Shown piece by piece: positions 36,430-46,355 of a DNA stretch of 64,000 nt (the stretch's first letter is position 1; each line of letters starts with the position of its first letter). The DNA is taken from contig NZ_JASCXI010000002.1 of the NCBI RefSeq assembly GCF_030271515.1, positions 124,001-188,000 on the forward strand, given 5' to 3'. The translations under genes and the position numbers were made by a program. The stretch is from Erythrobacter oryzae. GTDB lineage: Bacteria; Pseudomonadota; Alphaproteobacteria; Sphingomonadales; Sphingomonadaceae. Below the pieces are notes generated by a model. It did no database searches. It saw only the letters and a program-made list of their open reading frames with translations, and had not been told where the DNA came from.

Positions 36430-37344
36430 TCATGCCACCGCCGCGGCCTGCACCCGCGGGGCGCGGGCGGCGATCCAGCAGCCGGTGACGATCAGCGCGG
36501 TGCCCGCCAGCGTGGGCAGCGTGACCGCCTCGCGGAAGAACACCCAGCCAGTGATCGCCGCCCAGACGAAGCCCGAATATTCGGTCGGCACCAGCACGCT
36601 GGCGGGCGCGCGGGCATAGGCGAAGGCGATCGCGAAGGAGCCGCACACCGTCAGCACCGCCGAAATGCCGAGCGGCAGCGCGGCCGCGATCTGCGGGGTC
36701 TGCCACAGGAGCGGGGCCATGAGCAGCAGCACCACAGCGCTGACCCCGCTGTGGAAGGTCGCGATCTCGAGCGCGCTGGCGACCTGTGCCTGCCGCCGGA
36801 TGACGATGAAGTTGTAGGCGTAGAGCAGCGCCGAGACGAACACCGAGGCGACCCCCAGCATGGCGTTCTCGTCGAACCCGCCGCTCCCGATCCGCCCGCC
36901 GACGATCACCAGCGTGCCGGCAAAGCCCAGCAGGCTCGCGCCGATCGCACGGGTGCTGATCGTCTCGCCGAGCAACACGCGGGCAAGGTAGAGCGCCAGC
37001 AGCGGAGCGATGAAGGACAGCGCGATCGCCTCGGCGAGCGGCAGGAGGGTGATCGAATGGAAGAAGGTCAGCGCCATGAAGGCCGAGACCACGCCGCGCT
37101 CGAGGTGCAGCTTCAGCACCTCGCGCGACGGCATCCGCCCGCCGCGCAGCCGCCATACCGGGGCGACCAGCCCGGTGCCGATCACCGCGCGCAGGGTGGT
37201 CGCGGTGTAGGCGCCGATCAGCAGTGCGGCCTCCTTCATGAAGGCGTCCATCAGCGACAGGAACCCGACGCCCGCGAGCGCAGCGCCGAAGGGCAGCAGG
37301 GCGTGATGGGGCTTGGGCGCTTCGAAGCTCATGCGCGCCGCCAT
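36430..37344 (-). CDS. EamA/DMT-family transporter
   Basis: About 304 residues with ten predicted membrane helices in two five-helix repeats, the second EamA repeat starting near LGVASVFVSALLYAYNFIVI. GFVWAAITGWVFFREAVTLP in helix 9 is a typical EamA signature. ATG at 37344 (MAARMSF) or 37332 (MSFEAPK) are both possible; neither has a strong ribosome-binding site. A longer reading to 37704 is not supported. DMT proteins export amino acids, nucleosides or other small metabolites; the substrate is unknown. Confidence 0.85.
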   Translation of the reverse strand: MAARMSFEAPKPHHALLPFGAALAGVGFLSLMDAFMKEAALLIGAYTATTLRAVIGTGLVAPVWRLRGGRMPSREVLKLHLERGVVSAFMALTFFHSITLLPLAEAIALSFIAPLLALYLARVLLGETISTRAIGASLLGFAGTLVIVGGRIGSGGFDENAMLGVASVFVSALLYAYNFIVIRRQAQVASALEIATFHSGVSAVVLLLMAPLLWQTPQIAAALPLGISAVLTVCGSFAIAFAYARAPASVLVPTEYSGFVWAAITGWVFFREAVTLPTLAGTALIVTGCWIAARAPRVQAAAVA

Positions 37345-37369
37345 AGGCCGGGGCGGCGCGAAGGTCACG

Positions 37370-37389
37370 CCCCCCTCGTCCGAGGGGGG
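37370..37389. repeat. 9-bp perfect GC hairpin between divergent genes
   Basis: CCCCCCTCG-TC-CGAGGGGGG lies in the 187-bp gap between the DMT transporter and the L,D-transpeptidase. It resembles one bounding hairpin of the interspersed repeats, found alone. Confidence 0.55.
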
Positions 37390-37531
37390 ATCAGGGTCTC
37401 TCAAGGGTGTGAACATTAATGCAGGTGAAAGCCAAGATGGTTGATAGGGGCGGGGCTGCGCGGGTATGACTGCGGGCGACAAGCGATGCCGCCAACCTCC
37501 CGGCGGCACGGGGCGAGAAGGCAACAGACGA

Positions 37532-38896
37532 ATGATCAGGTTCTCGGGCAGGTTGGCTGGCGGCGTGGCTGTAGCGGCGCTGGTGGCGAGCGCAGCGCTG
37601 GCGCAGGACGCCGCCGCGCCTGCCCCCGCGCCCTCGCCCACCGCCTCCAAGGCCTTCTCCGAGGCCTTCCCGCCGACCGTCTCGCAGCCGGTGGTACAGG
37701 CCACGCCGCAAGTCGCCCCGCTGGTGCAGGCCTGGACCGTGGCGCAGGCGCAGGCGCTCGTCGCGGTGATCGAGGGTATCGGCGCCGAGGGCCTCGACCC
37801 GCGCGACTACGACCTCGCCCCGCTGAAGGTCGCCATCGCCTCGGGCCCCTCCGAGGAACTCAACCGCATGGCCTCGCAGAGCTTCGTCTGGCTGGTCGAG
37901 GACCTGCGCGACGGGCGCACGCCGATGGAGGCGCGCCAGCAGTGGTTCGTGGTCGACCCCGACCGCGAGGCGAACCCCTCGGGCAATGTGCTGGCCGAGG
38001 CATTGAAGACCGGCGACATCGCCGGCACCCTCGCCAAGCTCAACCCGACCCACCCCGATTACGCCCGCCTCAAGGCCGAACTTGCCGCCACCTCGGACGG
38101 CCAGACCGCGCGGCGCAAGCTGATCCGCGCCAACATGGACCGCTGGCGCTGGCTGGCGCGCGACCTCGGCCCGCAATACCTCATCACCAACGTCCCCGAG
38201 TTCCAGCTGCGGCTGACGGTCAAGAACAAGATCATCAGCACCTACCGCACGATCGTCGGCAAGCCGGGGCGGACCGCCACCCCGCAGCTCGCCGAGGTGG
38301 TCGAGGGCGTGGTGTTCAACCCGACCTGGACGGTGCCGCAGTCGATCGTCAAGGGCGAGGGGCTGGGCGCGCGGGTGCTCGCCAACCCCGCCTGGGGCCG
38401 CGCCAACGGCTATGTCGCGACCAAGGGCGCGAACGGCTACATCACCGTGGTGCAGCAGCCCGGGCCGGGCAATTCGCTCGGCCGGATGAAGCTCGAAATG
38501 CCCAACGAGCATGCGATCTTCTTCCACGACACGCCCTCGCGCCACCTCTTCGCCAATGACTTCCGCGCCCTCTCGCACGGCTGCGTGCGCACCGAGCGGG
38601 CGCTGGAGCTTGCCATGACGATGGCGATCCTCGGCAAGGGCGCGACCCGCGAGGAAGCGGTCGCGATCGCGGATTCGGGCAAGTACAAGAAGGTGATGCT
38701 GACCAAGCCTTGGCGCGCCTACATCACCTATTTCACGATGGCCTCGGACATCAACGGCGAGATGGCGACCTTCAAGGACATCTACGGCCGCGACGCGCCG
38801 GTGCTCGCCAGCCTCGACAAGCCGCGCGTGCGCGACCGCTCGGCCAAGCCGACGAGCGAGGTGATCGTGATCGAGGACGACCTCAAGGATACCTGA
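37532..38896 (+). CDS. L,D-transpeptidase (YcbB-type), exported
   Basis: 454 residues. The signal peptide MIRFSGRLAGGVAVAALVASAALAQ ends at AQDAA. An N-terminal peptidoglycan-binding-like region (about 70-150) is followed by a catalytic YkuD domain with His349 and Cys351 in HGCVRTERALELA, plus MPNEHAIFFHDTPSRHLF upstream. The enzyme forms 3-3 crosslinks or attaches proteins to peptidoglycan in the periplasm. The ATG at 37532 is chosen for the signal peptide; the upstream frame to 37466 lacks one. Confidence 0.92.
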   Translation: MIRFSGRLAGGVAVAALVASAALAQDAAAPAPAPSPTASKAFSEAFPPTVSQPVVQATPQVAPLVQAWTVAQAQALVAVIEGIGAEGLDPRDYDLAPLKVAIASGPSEELNRMASQSFVWLVEDLRDGRTPMEARQQWFVVDPDREANPSGNVLAEALKTGDIAGTLAKLNPTHPDYARLKAELAATSDGQTARRKLIRANMDRWRWLARDLGPQYLITNVPEFQLRLTVKNKIISTYRTIVGKPGRTATPQLAEVVEGVVFNPTWTVPQSIVKGEGLGARVLANPAWGRANGYVATKGANGYITVVQQPGPGNSLGRMKLEMPNEHAIFFHDTPSRHLFANDFRALSHGCVRTERALELAMTMAILGKGATREEAVAIADSGKYKKVMLTKPWRAYITYFTMASDINGEMATFKDIYGRDAPVLASLDKPRVRDRSAKPTSEVIVIEDDLKDT

Positions 38897-38935
38897 GGCG
38901 GCCAAGCTCCGCGCAAGAGGGGCGGGGCTTATCTC

Positions 38936-39027
38936 GCGAAGTTCACGAAGTTCACATTGCAAAACGCGCAATCCTACAGGAATTGCGCTGATTTTTCTGT
39001 GGGTTGTGGGTGAATTGCGAAGTTCAC
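38936..39027. repeat. three copies of a GAAGTTCAC direct repeat
   Basis: GCGAAGTTCAC occurs at 38936-38946 and 39017-39027, with GAAGTTCAC immediately following the first at 38947-38955. The 247-bp gap (38897-39143) is otherwise without genes and is locally AT-richer. Possible regulator-binding array or remnant of an interspersed repeat. Confidence 0.5.
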
Positions 39028-39143
39028 ACATATTCGCGCGCATCGCGCAGACGATGCGTTCTTGCTGCGGGGTGCAGCGGGGGTTTGACGATCCGAAAGA
39101 GCCGCGCGCAGTCTATCGCGGCGCTGCCGTGTAGGAAAGCGCT

Positions 39144-39659
39144 CTAGGCCGTCGGCTCCGGCTCGGGTTCGTCCCACGGGCTGAGCGCGCGCGAGGTCAG
39201 CACCGCCCGGCGATAGAACAGGCCGCCCGGCAGGGCATAGGCGGTCGTCAGCACGGGGAAAATCCAGACATCCTCGCCCCATACCGAGGCGGCGCCGAGG
39301 CTTCCGGCGACCGCCAGCCCCATCGCCAGCGGGATGCCCACCGCCGCGGCCAGCCCGAGCGGACCGGCGAGCCTGCGGCCCAGCAGGGACGCGAGCGGCA
39401 CGCCGACGAGCGCGGCCGTCAAGGCGCAGACGGGCGTGGCGACGAGAATGGTGAGGAGCAAAAAAGCGATCAGCCAGGGGATCGTCCAGATCGTCAAGTC
39501 GGCGAAGGACACGAGCGCGCCCGGAAAGGCCGGACTGAGAAACACCGCCAGCGTCGCCACCGATCCCACCGCCGCCGCCTGCACGCTCGCCGGGAGCACG
39601 CCCACGAGGGCCGAGCCAGCATTAAGCTCGAACCAGGCCGTGCTCGGACGGTAAGGCAT
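39144..39659 (-). CDS. polytopic membrane protein, unknown
   Basis: 171 residues. There are about four hydrophobic segments: 17-42, 50-72 (LTIWTIPWLIAFLLLTILV), 75-118 (Gly/Ala/Leu-rich) and 128-148. The C-terminus DEPEPEPTA is acidic. It starts 3 bp after the stop of the upstream YkuD-like gene, so it is translated from the same message. No domain is recognised; a role with the neighbouring L,D-transpeptidase is possible. Confidence 0.7.
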   Translation of the reverse strand: MPYRPSTAWFELNAGSALVGVLPASVQAAAVGSVATLAVFLSPAFPGALVSFADLTIWTIPWLIAFLLLTILVATPVCALTAALVGVPLASLLGRRLAGPLGLAAAVGIPLAMGLAVAGSLGAASVWGEDVWIFPVLTTAYALPGGLFYRRAVLTSRALSPWDEPEPEPTA

Positions 39660-39662
39660 CGA

Positions 39663-40364
39663 TCAGTAGGCGGCGATCGACGGGCGCGGGGCGAGGTCGA
39701 GGGGCTGGCGCTGGTACATCGCCAGCTCGGGAATCGGCTGGATGCTGCCGTCCTCCTCCAGCCCCAGGCTGTCGGCATAGAGCAGCCGCCCGCCGGACAG
39801 GTGCATCAGCGCCTCGCGGAACTGTTCGGTCCCCATCGCGAAGCACCCGTTGGAGCGCCCGAGGCGGCCCCACTTTTCGAGGTGCGAGGTCTCGGCATAG
39901 TCGGCGTGGTGCATGACGATGTAGCGCCGCAGCGCCGCCTCGTTGCTCTCGTCGAGCCCGCCGAGGCGGACCGAGGTGCCGTAGCGGCCCTTGTACCACT
40001 CCCACGTCACGTAAGCCCCGCGGCTGGTGGCGTTGGAGCCTTCGGTGTTCGAGAAATCCTTGAGCCAGCCGTCATGCTGCGGGTCGGAGCCCATGCCGTG
40101 GCTGACGTGGTAGGACTGCACCTCGCCCCTATCGAGATTGACGAAGTGGAAGCGCGGCTTGGCAGAGTGCAGGCCGAAATCGGCGATGCCGACGATGTCC
40201 TGCCGCCAGATTGCGTTGCCGGCGCGCAGCAGCTCGCGCTTGGCGATGCCGATGAGGATGCGGTCGCGCGGGGTGCCGGCCATCGGGGTCGCGAACAGGC
40301 GGGCGGGCAGCGCCAAAGCCGCTCCGGCTGCCAGAGTTCCCTTGAGGATGTCGCGACGCTTCAT
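39663..40364 (-). CDS. murein L,D-transpeptidase-like protein, exported
   Basis: 233 residues. The N-terminus MKRRDILKGTLAAGAALALP has a twin-arginine-like or Sec signal (RR followed by a hydrophobic core). The catalytic domain belongs to the short YkuD-related family, with Cys174 in GRSNGCFAM and upstream HHADYAETSHLEKWGRLG. FHFVNLDRGEVQSYHVSHGMGSDP is the family N-terminal strand pair. It probably acts on peptidoglycan. Together with the YcbB-type gene 0.8 kb away it makes two L,D-transpeptidase-type enzymes in one locus. Confidence 0.85.
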   Translation of the reverse strand: MKRRDILKGTLAAGAALALPARLFATPMAGTPRDRILIGIAKRELLRAGNAIWRQDIVGIADFGLHSAKPRFHFVNLDRGEVQSYHVSHGMGSDPQHDGWLKDFSNTEGSNATSRGAYVTWEWYKGRYGTSVRLGGLDESNEAALRRYIVMHHADYAETSHLEKWGRLGRSNGCFAMGTEQFREALMHLSGGRLLYADSLGLEEDGSIQPIPELAMYQRQPLDLAPRPSIAAY

Positions 40365-40443
40365 TGCTGTGTAACGTAGCGGCCGCGGGGCCAGTTCCCA
40401 AGCCGCGGTTTAACGTAGATCAGCATTTCGTCGCAAACCTGCG

Positions 40444-41910
40444 TCAACTCGCGGGCGCGGTCTGCCCGTCGTGGAGCGCCTTGGCCGCCATGCCGAGCCG
40501 GATGACGTCGGGCATCGCCGCCATCACCGCCTCGCGAAAGCCGCCGAGGGCCGCGAGCCGGGGGTCACGGGCTGCGCTCATCCGCGCGATGGTCGGCCCC
40601 GTGGGATCGAGCCGCGACTTCGCCAGCCATGCGGCGATCTCGGGGGTCTGGGTCCAGGTGCCGCGGTTCATGAGGTTCATCATGAAGGCATAGGGGAAGG
40701 TCGCGGGCGTATCGGTCAGATCGGCAGGGCGGGCGAGCTGGTTCCTGGTCGCGTCGTCGGGGAAATGCACTTCGAGAAAAGCGGTGAGCGCGGCGCTGAA
40801 GGTGACCAGCGGGGCGAGCACCGGCTGGAGCACGATGGTGTCGCCGCGGAACTGCGGCCCGGCATTCTCGGCCGCGGCGAAGGGCACGGCGCGCGCGGTG
40901 CAATCGATGTGGAGCGCGCCTTCGGGGATGGGGTGTGTGGCGTCGCCGAAATGCAGCGCGCCGTTGGCGACACGGGTGACGCGGCCCTTGCGGATCACCT
41001 GCGTAATGCGCCGCAGCATCGCGATCTCGCCCTCGGAGATCACGGCGTAGTGATACATCTGAGGCGTCACATCGGGGTCGATGCGCAGCATGTAGCCGCC
41101 CTGCTCGAGCCGCTCGAACACCTCCTCGCCACTCTGCGCAGCCCGGAAGGCTTCGAGATGGGCGCGCTGGCTCTCGACCGTGGCGGCGAGGAAGTCCTCG
41201 CCCGGTTGCAGGTATTTGCGGTTGTTGAGCCAGCTGTCACGCGGGCGCACCCAGTGGATGCGGTCGGGCGCGACCCCCGCCTCGATCAGCCACACCGCCA
41301 CGTCCATCGCGGTCTTGCCGCCGCCGAGGATGACGAAGCTCTGGGGGATCGCGTCGGGGCGCTTCCACAGATCGGGCAGGTCGCCGGGAATGGCGATGCG
41401 GGCGTCCTCGTCCACCGCGAAGGCGCGTGTGTGGGTGGAGGGGACCGAGGTCTGGTAGAAGGTCGCATCGACCAGCTTGCGGCGCACGGCGATGCGGGTT
41501 TCCTCGCCCGAGATCACGCCGCGGATGGTTGCGATGCCGCTCTCGTCGCGGCCCTTGAACTCGGCGAGGCGATGGTAGGCGACGCGCCCGCTCGGCAGCA
41601 GGCGCAGGTTCATCACCTTCTCGAAATAGGCGAGCACCTCGGTGCCGCTGGCGAGCGCGCAGAGGCCCGCATTGGCCCCGTGGGTATCGATCGCCTCGCT
41701 CGCGAAGGCCATCGAATTGACCCCGTAGAAGGCCGAGGGCTGGTGCAGCGCGACGAAGGAATAGGCGTCGTTCCAGTGCCCGCCGGGCTTGGCGTGCTTG
41801 TCGACGAAGGTGATGTGGCAGCCCGGGTCCTCGTCGATCAGCGAATCGGCAAAGGCCAGGCCGACCGCGCCGGCGCCGACGATGAGGTAATCGGTTTCGT
41901 GGATGGTCAT
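40444..41910 (-). CDS. FAD-dependent oxidoreductase, flavin-monooxygenase-like
   Basis: 488 residues. The FAD-binding GxGxxG is at the start ([16 protein letters not shown]), [22 protein letters not shown] follows, and a second Rossmann motif [21 protein letters not shown] is for NAD(P)H. The C-terminal part is specific to a family common in actinobacteria and alphaproteobacteria. The ATG overlaps the stop of the histone-deacetylase-like gene (ATGA). It is last in a five-gene minus-strand chain from ispG. The substrate is unknown. Confidence 0.85.
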   Translation of the reverse strand: MTIHETDYLIVGAGAVGLAFADSLIDEDPGCHITFVDKHAKPGGHWNDAYSFVALHQPSAFYGVNSMAFASEAIDTHGANAGLCALASGTEVLAYFEKVMNLRLLPSGRVAYHRLAEFKGRDESGIATIRGVISGEETRIAVRRKLVDATFYQTSVPSTHTRAFAVDEDARIAIPGDLPDLWKRPDAIPQSFVILGGGKTAMDVAVWLIEAGVAPDRIHWVRPRDSWLNNRKYLQPGEDFLAATVESQRAHLEAFRAAQSGEEVFERLEQGGYMLRIDPDVTPQMYHYAVISEGEIAMLRRITQVIRKGRVTRVANGALHFGDATHPIPEGALHIDCTARAVPFAAAENAGPQFRGDTIVLQPVLAPLVTFSAALTAFLEVHFPDDATRNQLARPADLTDTPATFPYAFMMNLMNRGTWTQTPEIAAWLAKSRLDPTGPTIARMSAARDPRLAALGGFREAVMAAMPDVIRLGMAAKALHDGQTAPAS

Positions 41911-42824
41911 GCCTGCTCCCCGGGGTGGCGTGTGTTCTCGTCTGCCATTGTCAGCATCGAGGCCGCGTGGCGCGCGGCGACTTTGCGTGGATCATCGCCA
42001 TAGCCGCCGCCGAGCGCGCTGGCGATGGGCAGTCCGCGCTTGCGGGCTTCGCGGATGACGAAGCGGTCGCGCATGGCCAGCCCCGCGTCGGTCAGCGCGA
42101 GCCGCCCGAGCTTGTCGTCATGGTGCGGATCGACTCCCGCCTGATAGAGCACGAAATCGGGCGCGAAGTCGGCGAGGACGGGGGGCAAGTGGCGGGTGAG
42201 CGCCTCCATGTAGCCATCGTCGTCGAGGCCGTCGGGCAAGGACACATCGCGGCTGGAGCGCGCTTTCCTGACCGGAAAATTCTTCTCGGCATGGAGCGAG
42301 AGCGTGAAGATGTCGGCGCGCCCTGCGGTGAGGCTGGCGGTGCCATCGCCCTGATGGACGTCGCAGTCGACGATCAGCACGCGGGCCGCGTGGCCCTCGG
42401 CGATCAGGCGGTTGGCGGTCACCGCGAGGTCGTTGAACACACAATAGCCCGCGCCGGTGTCATGCAGCGCATGGTGGCTCCCGGCGGTGGAGTTGGCGGC
42501 GTAGCCGTGGCGGCGGGCAAGCTGGGCGGCGAGCCATGTGCCGCCGTTGGTGTGGCGCACGCGCGCGGTGATCGCGGGCGTGACCGGAAAGCCGATCCGC
42601 CGCTCCTTGGCGCGGGGGACTGCGGCGCGGAAGACCTCGTCGACATAGTCGGGGCAGTGGACCGCCTCGAGCCATTCGCGGGGCATGGGCTCGGGCGCGT
42701 GCTCGGTGATCGCGGCCCCCGAGGCGCGCAGTTCCTCCATCACGAGGTAGTATTTGTCGAAGCGGAAGCTGCCGCGCTCCGGCCGGGGCGCCATGTAGTC
42801 GGCGTGGTGGACGACGTGGAGCAC
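41907..42824 (-). CDS. histone deacetylase-superfamily (acetylpolyamine amidohydrolase-like) protein
   Basis: 305 residues from a GTG at 42824, 4 bp after mntP. The zinc hydrolase core is complete: the HH pair in [18 protein letters not shown], Asp and His in [12 protein letters not shown], Asp in [11 protein letters not shown] and GGGYGDD at the end. Bacterial members remove acetyl groups from polyamines or other small amides; a protein substrate is also possible. No polyamine genes are next to it. Confidence 0.92.
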   Translation of the reverse strand: MLHVVHHADYMAPRPERGSFRFDKYYLVMEELRASGAAITEHAPEPMPREWLEAVHCPDYVDEVFRAAVPRAKERRIGFPVTPAITARVRHTNGGTWLAAQLARRHGYAANSTAGSHHALHDTGAGYCVFNDLAVTANRLIAEGHAARVLIVDCDVHQGDGTASLTAGRADIFTLSLHAEKNFPVRKARSSRDVSLPDGLDDDGYMEALTRHLPPVLADFAPDFVLYQAGVDPHHDDKLGRLALTDAGLAMRDRFVIREARKRGLPIASALGGGYGDDPRKVAARHAASMLTMADENTRHPGEQA

Positions 42825-42828
42825 GCGC

Positions 42829-43374
42829 TCACAGCCACCCGGAATGCTCGGCGAGGATCTTGCACCCCAGCCCGATCAGGATCACGCCCCCGATGCGCTC
42901 GGCCCATTCGCCCAGATGCTCGCCCGCGCGGTGGCCCAGCACCACGCCCGCGCCGCTGAGCGCAAAAGTGACGAGCCCGATCAGCCCCACCGCAAGCCAC
43001 GGCGAGACGCCCAGCGTCGGCAGCGTGATCCCCGCCGCCAGCGCATCGATACTGGTCGCCACCCCCGCGATCAGCAGCGCGCGGCCGGTGAGCGCATGGG
43101 CCGCCTCTTCGTCCCCCACATGCCCGCCGAGCATCCGCACCCCTAGGAAGGCGAGCAGCCCGAAGGCGATCCAGTGATCGATCGCCGCAACATAGGCCAG
43201 CGCCACCGCCCCGATCCCCCATCCGGCGAGCGGCATCAGCGCCTGAAACCCCCCGAAGGTCGCCGCGATGGCCAGCCCCCCCGCCGCCGAGGGCCGGAAC
43301 CGCGCGCCCTGCGTCAGCGCGACGGCAAAGGCGTCCATCGCAAGGGCGAAGGCAAGGAGAAGAGCGGCGATCAT
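42829..43374 (-). CDS. mntP: Mn2+ efflux pump MntP
   Basis: 181 residues and six membrane helices, as expected. The paired DUF204 repeats start with [12 protein letters not shown] and [13 protein letters not shown]; their aspartates sit mid-membrane and are needed for Mn export in the family. The ATG overlaps the stop of the thioredoxin-like lipoprotein gene (ATGA). In many bacteria mntP is controlled by a Mn riboswitch; here it is inside an operon and no leader exists. Confidence 0.9.
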   Translation of the reverse strand: MIAALLLAFALAMDAFAVALTQGARFRPSAAGGLAIAATFGGFQALMPLAGWGIGAVALAYVAAIDHWIAFGLLAFLGVRMLGGHVGDEEAAHALTGRALLIAGVATSIDALAAGITLPTLGVSPWLAVGLIGLVTFALSGAGVVLGHRAGEHLGEWAERIGGVILIGLGCKILAEHSGWL

Positions 43375-44162
43375 GGGGCGACCGGCTGGCCCTCGGGAGC
43401 GCGCGCGAAGCCGACCTTGGCGCCGCGCTTCTGGAACTGGAAAACCCCTGCGGCGACACACCGCCACGGGGTCTGCGGGCCGCTGCGCAGCAGGATTGCG
43501 GGGTTCTCCGGCAGACCCGTCAAGGCGGACACCTCGCCCACCCACGGTCCACCGGGCGACAAGGCGAAGCGGCACCCTGCATCGTCGTTGCCGACCCAGA
43601 CCTCGGCGTCAGCCTGCCTCACGGTGATCGAAGTCGTCGCCATGGGCAGCGACGAAGCGGCCTCCGCTTCGCCCGCCAAAGCAGCGAGATAGGCGTAGAT
43701 CGCCTCCTCGCTGCGGCTCGCCGCGTTGCGCCAGCTGCGGGCGCTCTCGAGGTTCACCGCGCGGCCTTCGGGGGTGAGCACCAGCAGGGCGGGGGTGTTC
43801 TTCATGTCGGCAAGGCCGAAGCGCTCCGCGATGGCGAGGTTCCGGCCCTCCCCGGTCTGCGGCATGCCGACATCGACGAACACCAGCTCGTAGCGCTCGG
43901 CCACCAGCGCGGCGAAGCGCGGGGTTTCGAGCCATCCGGCGAGCGCGCGGCTGTCGTGGCACCAGTTCGCGCCGAGCACCAGCAGCACCCGCTTTCCCGA
44001 GACCGCGGAGCGGGCGAGGGCCCCCTCGACATCGGCCATGGCATCGGCGTCGGCCGGATAGGCGCGCGCCTCGGGGTGGAGGAGCGCGGCGGGCTCGTAG
44101 GGCGTTGTCTCGCAGGCAGCGGCCCCCGCCGCCAGCAGCGCCGCCAGCAGCAGGCGGATCAC
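43371..44162 (-). CDS. thioredoxin-fold lipoprotein
   Basis: 263 residues from a GTG at 44162 that overlaps the ispG stop (GTGA). [17 protein letters not shown] is a lipoprotein signal. The thioredoxin-like region is [20 protein letters not shown] and [24 protein letters not shown] with NTPALLVL. The active site reads WCHDS instead of WCxxC, so a single catalytic cysteine remains. The C-terminal ~85 residues are an extra beta-rich part with two cysteines ([16 protein letters not shown]). It is anchored in the envelope; its partner is unknown. Confidence 0.82.
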   Translation of the reverse strand: MIRLLLAALLAAGAAACETTPYEPAALLHPEARAYPADADAMADVEGALARSAVSGKRVLLVLGANWCHDSRALAGWLETPRFAALVAERYELVFVDVGMPQTGEGRNLAIAERFGLADMKNTPALLVLTPEGRAVNLESARSWRNAASRSEEAIYAYLAALAGEAEAASSLPMATTSITVRQADAEVWVGNDDAGCRFALSPGGPWVGEVSALTGLPENPAILLRSGPQTPWRCVAAGVFQFQKRGAKVGFARAPEGQPVAP

Positions 44163-45313
44163 TCGGCGGCGACAGCTTGCTGCGGCGCGGCGTGGGGATC
44201 GAAGGCAGTCGCCTCCCCGCGCTCGATCTCGGCGGCCTTTTCCTCGACGAGGCGCACGATGTGGTCGAGCATGTCCTCGTCCTGGATCGTGTGGTCGGTG
44301 ACGCCGCGCAGATAGACCATGTGCTTGCCCGCGCCGCCGCCGGTGAGGCCGACGTCGGTCTCGCGCGCCTCGCCCGGGCCGTTGACGACGCAGCCGAGGA
44401 TCGAGAGGCTCATCGGCGTCTTGATGTGTTCGAGCCGCGCTTCGAGCGCCTCGACCGTGCGGATGACATCGAAGCCCTGCCGCGAGCACGAGGGGCACGA
44501 GACGATCCGCACGCCGCGGGTGCGCAGGCCGAGGGCCTTGAGCATCTCGAAGCCGACCTTGATTTCCTGCTCGGGCTCGGCGGAGAGCGAGACGCGGATG
44601 GTGTCGCCGATGCCCGCCCACAGCAGGCTGCCGATGCCGATGGAGGACTTGACCGTCCCGCCGATCAGCCCGCCCGCCTCGGTGATGCCGAGGTGCAAGG
44701 GGCAATCGACCGTTTCGGCGAGGCCATGATAGGCCGCGACCGCGAGGAATACGTCGGAGGCCTTCACCGCCACCTTGTATTCGTGGAAATCGTGGTCCTG
44801 CAGCAGCTTGATGTGATCCAAGGCGCTTTCGATCAGCGCCTCGGGACAGGGCTCGCCGTATTTCTCGAGCAGGTCCTTTTCCAGCGACCCGGCATTGACC
44901 CCGATGCGGATCGCGCAGCCATTGGCCTTGGCGGCGCGCACCACTTCGGCGACGCGCTGCGCCGAGCCGATATTGCCGGGGTTGATGCGCAGGCACGCCG
45001 CGCCAGCGTCCGCCGCTTCCAGTGCGCGCTTGTAGTGGAAGTGGATGTCGGCGACGATCGGGATGCGTGCGGCGCGGGTGATCTTCTTGAAATCGCGCGT
45101 CGATTCCTCGGTCGGGCAGGAGACGCGGATGATGTCCGCGCCCACATCCTCGCAGCGCCGGATCTGGTCGAGCGTGGCGCGCACGTCCTCGGTCGGGGTG
45201 TTGGTCATGGTCTGCACGGTGATGGGAGCATCACCGCCAACGGGGACATTCCCCACCATGATCTGGCGCGATTTGCGCCGCTCGATCGTGCGCCACGGAC
45301 GGATGGAAGACAT
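44159..45313 (-). CDS. ispG: 4-hydroxy-3-methylbut-2-enyl-diphosphate synthase
   Basis: 384 residues. IspG is the [4Fe-4S] enzyme of the MEP isoprenoid pathway, converting MEcPP to HMBPP. A TIM-barrel N-domain ([37 protein letters not shown]) is followed by the cluster ligands in [12 protein letters not shown] and [17 protein letters not shown]. The ATG at 45313 fits the family N-terminus. It heads the operon ispG - thioredoxin lipoprotein - mntP - HDAC-like - flavoprotein. Isoprenoids feed carotenoids and bacteriochlorophyll phytol as well as quinones. Confidence 0.97.
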   Translation of the reverse strand: MSSIRPWRTIERRKSRQIMVGNVPVGGDAPITVQTMTNTPTEDVRATLDQIRRCEDVGADIIRVSCPTEESTRDFKKITRAARIPIVADIHFHYKRALEAADAGAACLRINPGNIGSAQRVAEVVRAAKANGCAIRIGVNAGSLEKDLLEKYGEPCPEALIESALDHIKLLQDHDFHEYKVAVKASDVFLAVAAYHGLAETVDCPLHLGITEAGGLIGGTVKSSIGIGSLLWAGIGDTIRVSLSAEPEQEIKVGFEMLKALGLRTRGVRIVSCPSCSRQGFDVIRTVEALEARLEHIKTPMSLSILGCVVNGPGEARETDVGLTGGGAGKHMVYLRGVTDHTIQDEDMLDHIVRLVEEKAAEIERGEATAFDPHAAPQQAVAAE

Positions 45314-45416
45314 GGGGCGGCATATAGGCGGCAAAGCGCGTCGGGGCAATGACAAGCAGGTGCGCTTGACTTCGCTCCCCCGCGCGGCAGTCTGCGCGCC
45401 AAACAGGGGAGAGACC

Positions 45417-46355
45417 ATGCTGACCCATTCTTCGATCGAGCTGCGCTCGCCGTCGCCCAGCCTGCTGATGCGCGGCATCAAGTGGATGGTGGGCCGCCAG
45501 ACCCCGGTCTTCCCGCTCGACGAGGCGGGGTTCCATGCGCAGATGGCGGGCAGGAAGCTGCCGCTGGATGCGCCGATGCCGGAGGGGTTTCGCGGCAAGT
45601 TCCTCGTGGAGGAGCGCGAGTTGCTCGGCCACAAGGTGGTGACGCTGCATCCCAAAGGCGGCCGTGCGGAATGGCACATGCTCTATTTCCACGGCGGCGG
45701 CTTCGTGAAGCCGATGTTCAAGGTCCACTGGCCGCTGGTCGCCGAGATGGTGAAACGCTGCGGCACGAGCGTCACTGTGCCGCTCTATCCGGTGGTGCCC
45801 GAGGCGCCTTACACCGCGCAGGACGATCTGGCGGATGCGGTGTGGGCCGACCTTGCGGCAAGGCACGATCCGGCCCGGATCATTCTCAATGGTGACAGCG
45901 CAGGCGGGCACATGGCGCTGGCGCTCGCGCTGCGGCTGGCGGCGGCAGGCGGCCCGCAGCCGGGCAAGCTCGCGCTGTTTGCCCCGTGGCTCGACCTTGG
46001 CCTCGCCGACCCGGCGATTGCCGCGATCGAGCCGCATGACGTGATGCTCAAGATCGGCACCTTGCGCGCCTGCGGGGGCCTCGTCGCCGCGGGCCGGGCG
46101 ATGGACGATCCGGCGGTGAGCCCGCTCTATGCGTCTTCGGAAGCGCTCGCCGCGCTCCCGCCGACGCGGATCTGGACCGGGCGGCACGACCTCTTCATCG
46201 TGGATTCGCGCAGCTTCCTCACCCGGCTGGTCGAGGCGGGGGTCGACGCGAAGCTCTACGAATACGAGGCCGCGCCGCACGTCTTCATGGCGATCCTCCC
46301 CACCCGCGAGGCGAAGGATGCGCTCGGCCTGCTCGCGGAGTTTGTCGCGAGCTAG
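45417..46355 (+). CDS. alpha/beta hydrolase, HSL family
   Basis: 312 residues. The oxyanion motif HGGG is in [14 protein letters not shown] and the nucleophile elbow is [17 protein letters not shown]. The acid is in [14 protein letters not shown] and the His is in [10 protein letters not shown]. These make a complete hormone-sensitive-lipase-type esterase. The ATG at 45417 follows AGGGGAGA; upstream in-frame codons overlap the divergent ispG. It is convergent with, and overlaps by 4 bp, the SDR gene. Likely substrates are short-chain esters; the true one is unknown. Confidence 0.93.
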   Translation: MLTHSSIELRSPSPSLLMRGIKWMVGRQTPVFPLDEAGFHAQMAGRKLPLDAPMPEGFRGKFLVEERELLGHKVVTLHPKGGRAEWHMLYFHGGGFVKPMFKVHWPLVAEMVKRCGTSVTVPLYPVVPEAPYTAQDDLADAVWADLAARHDPARIILNGDSAGGHMALALALRLAAAGGPQPGKLALFAPWLDLGLADPAIAAIEPHDVMLKIGTLRACGGLVAAGRAMDDPAVSPLYASSEALAALPPTRIWTGRHDLFIVDSRSFLTRLVEAGVDAKLYEYEAAPHVFMAILPTREAKDALGLLAEFVAS

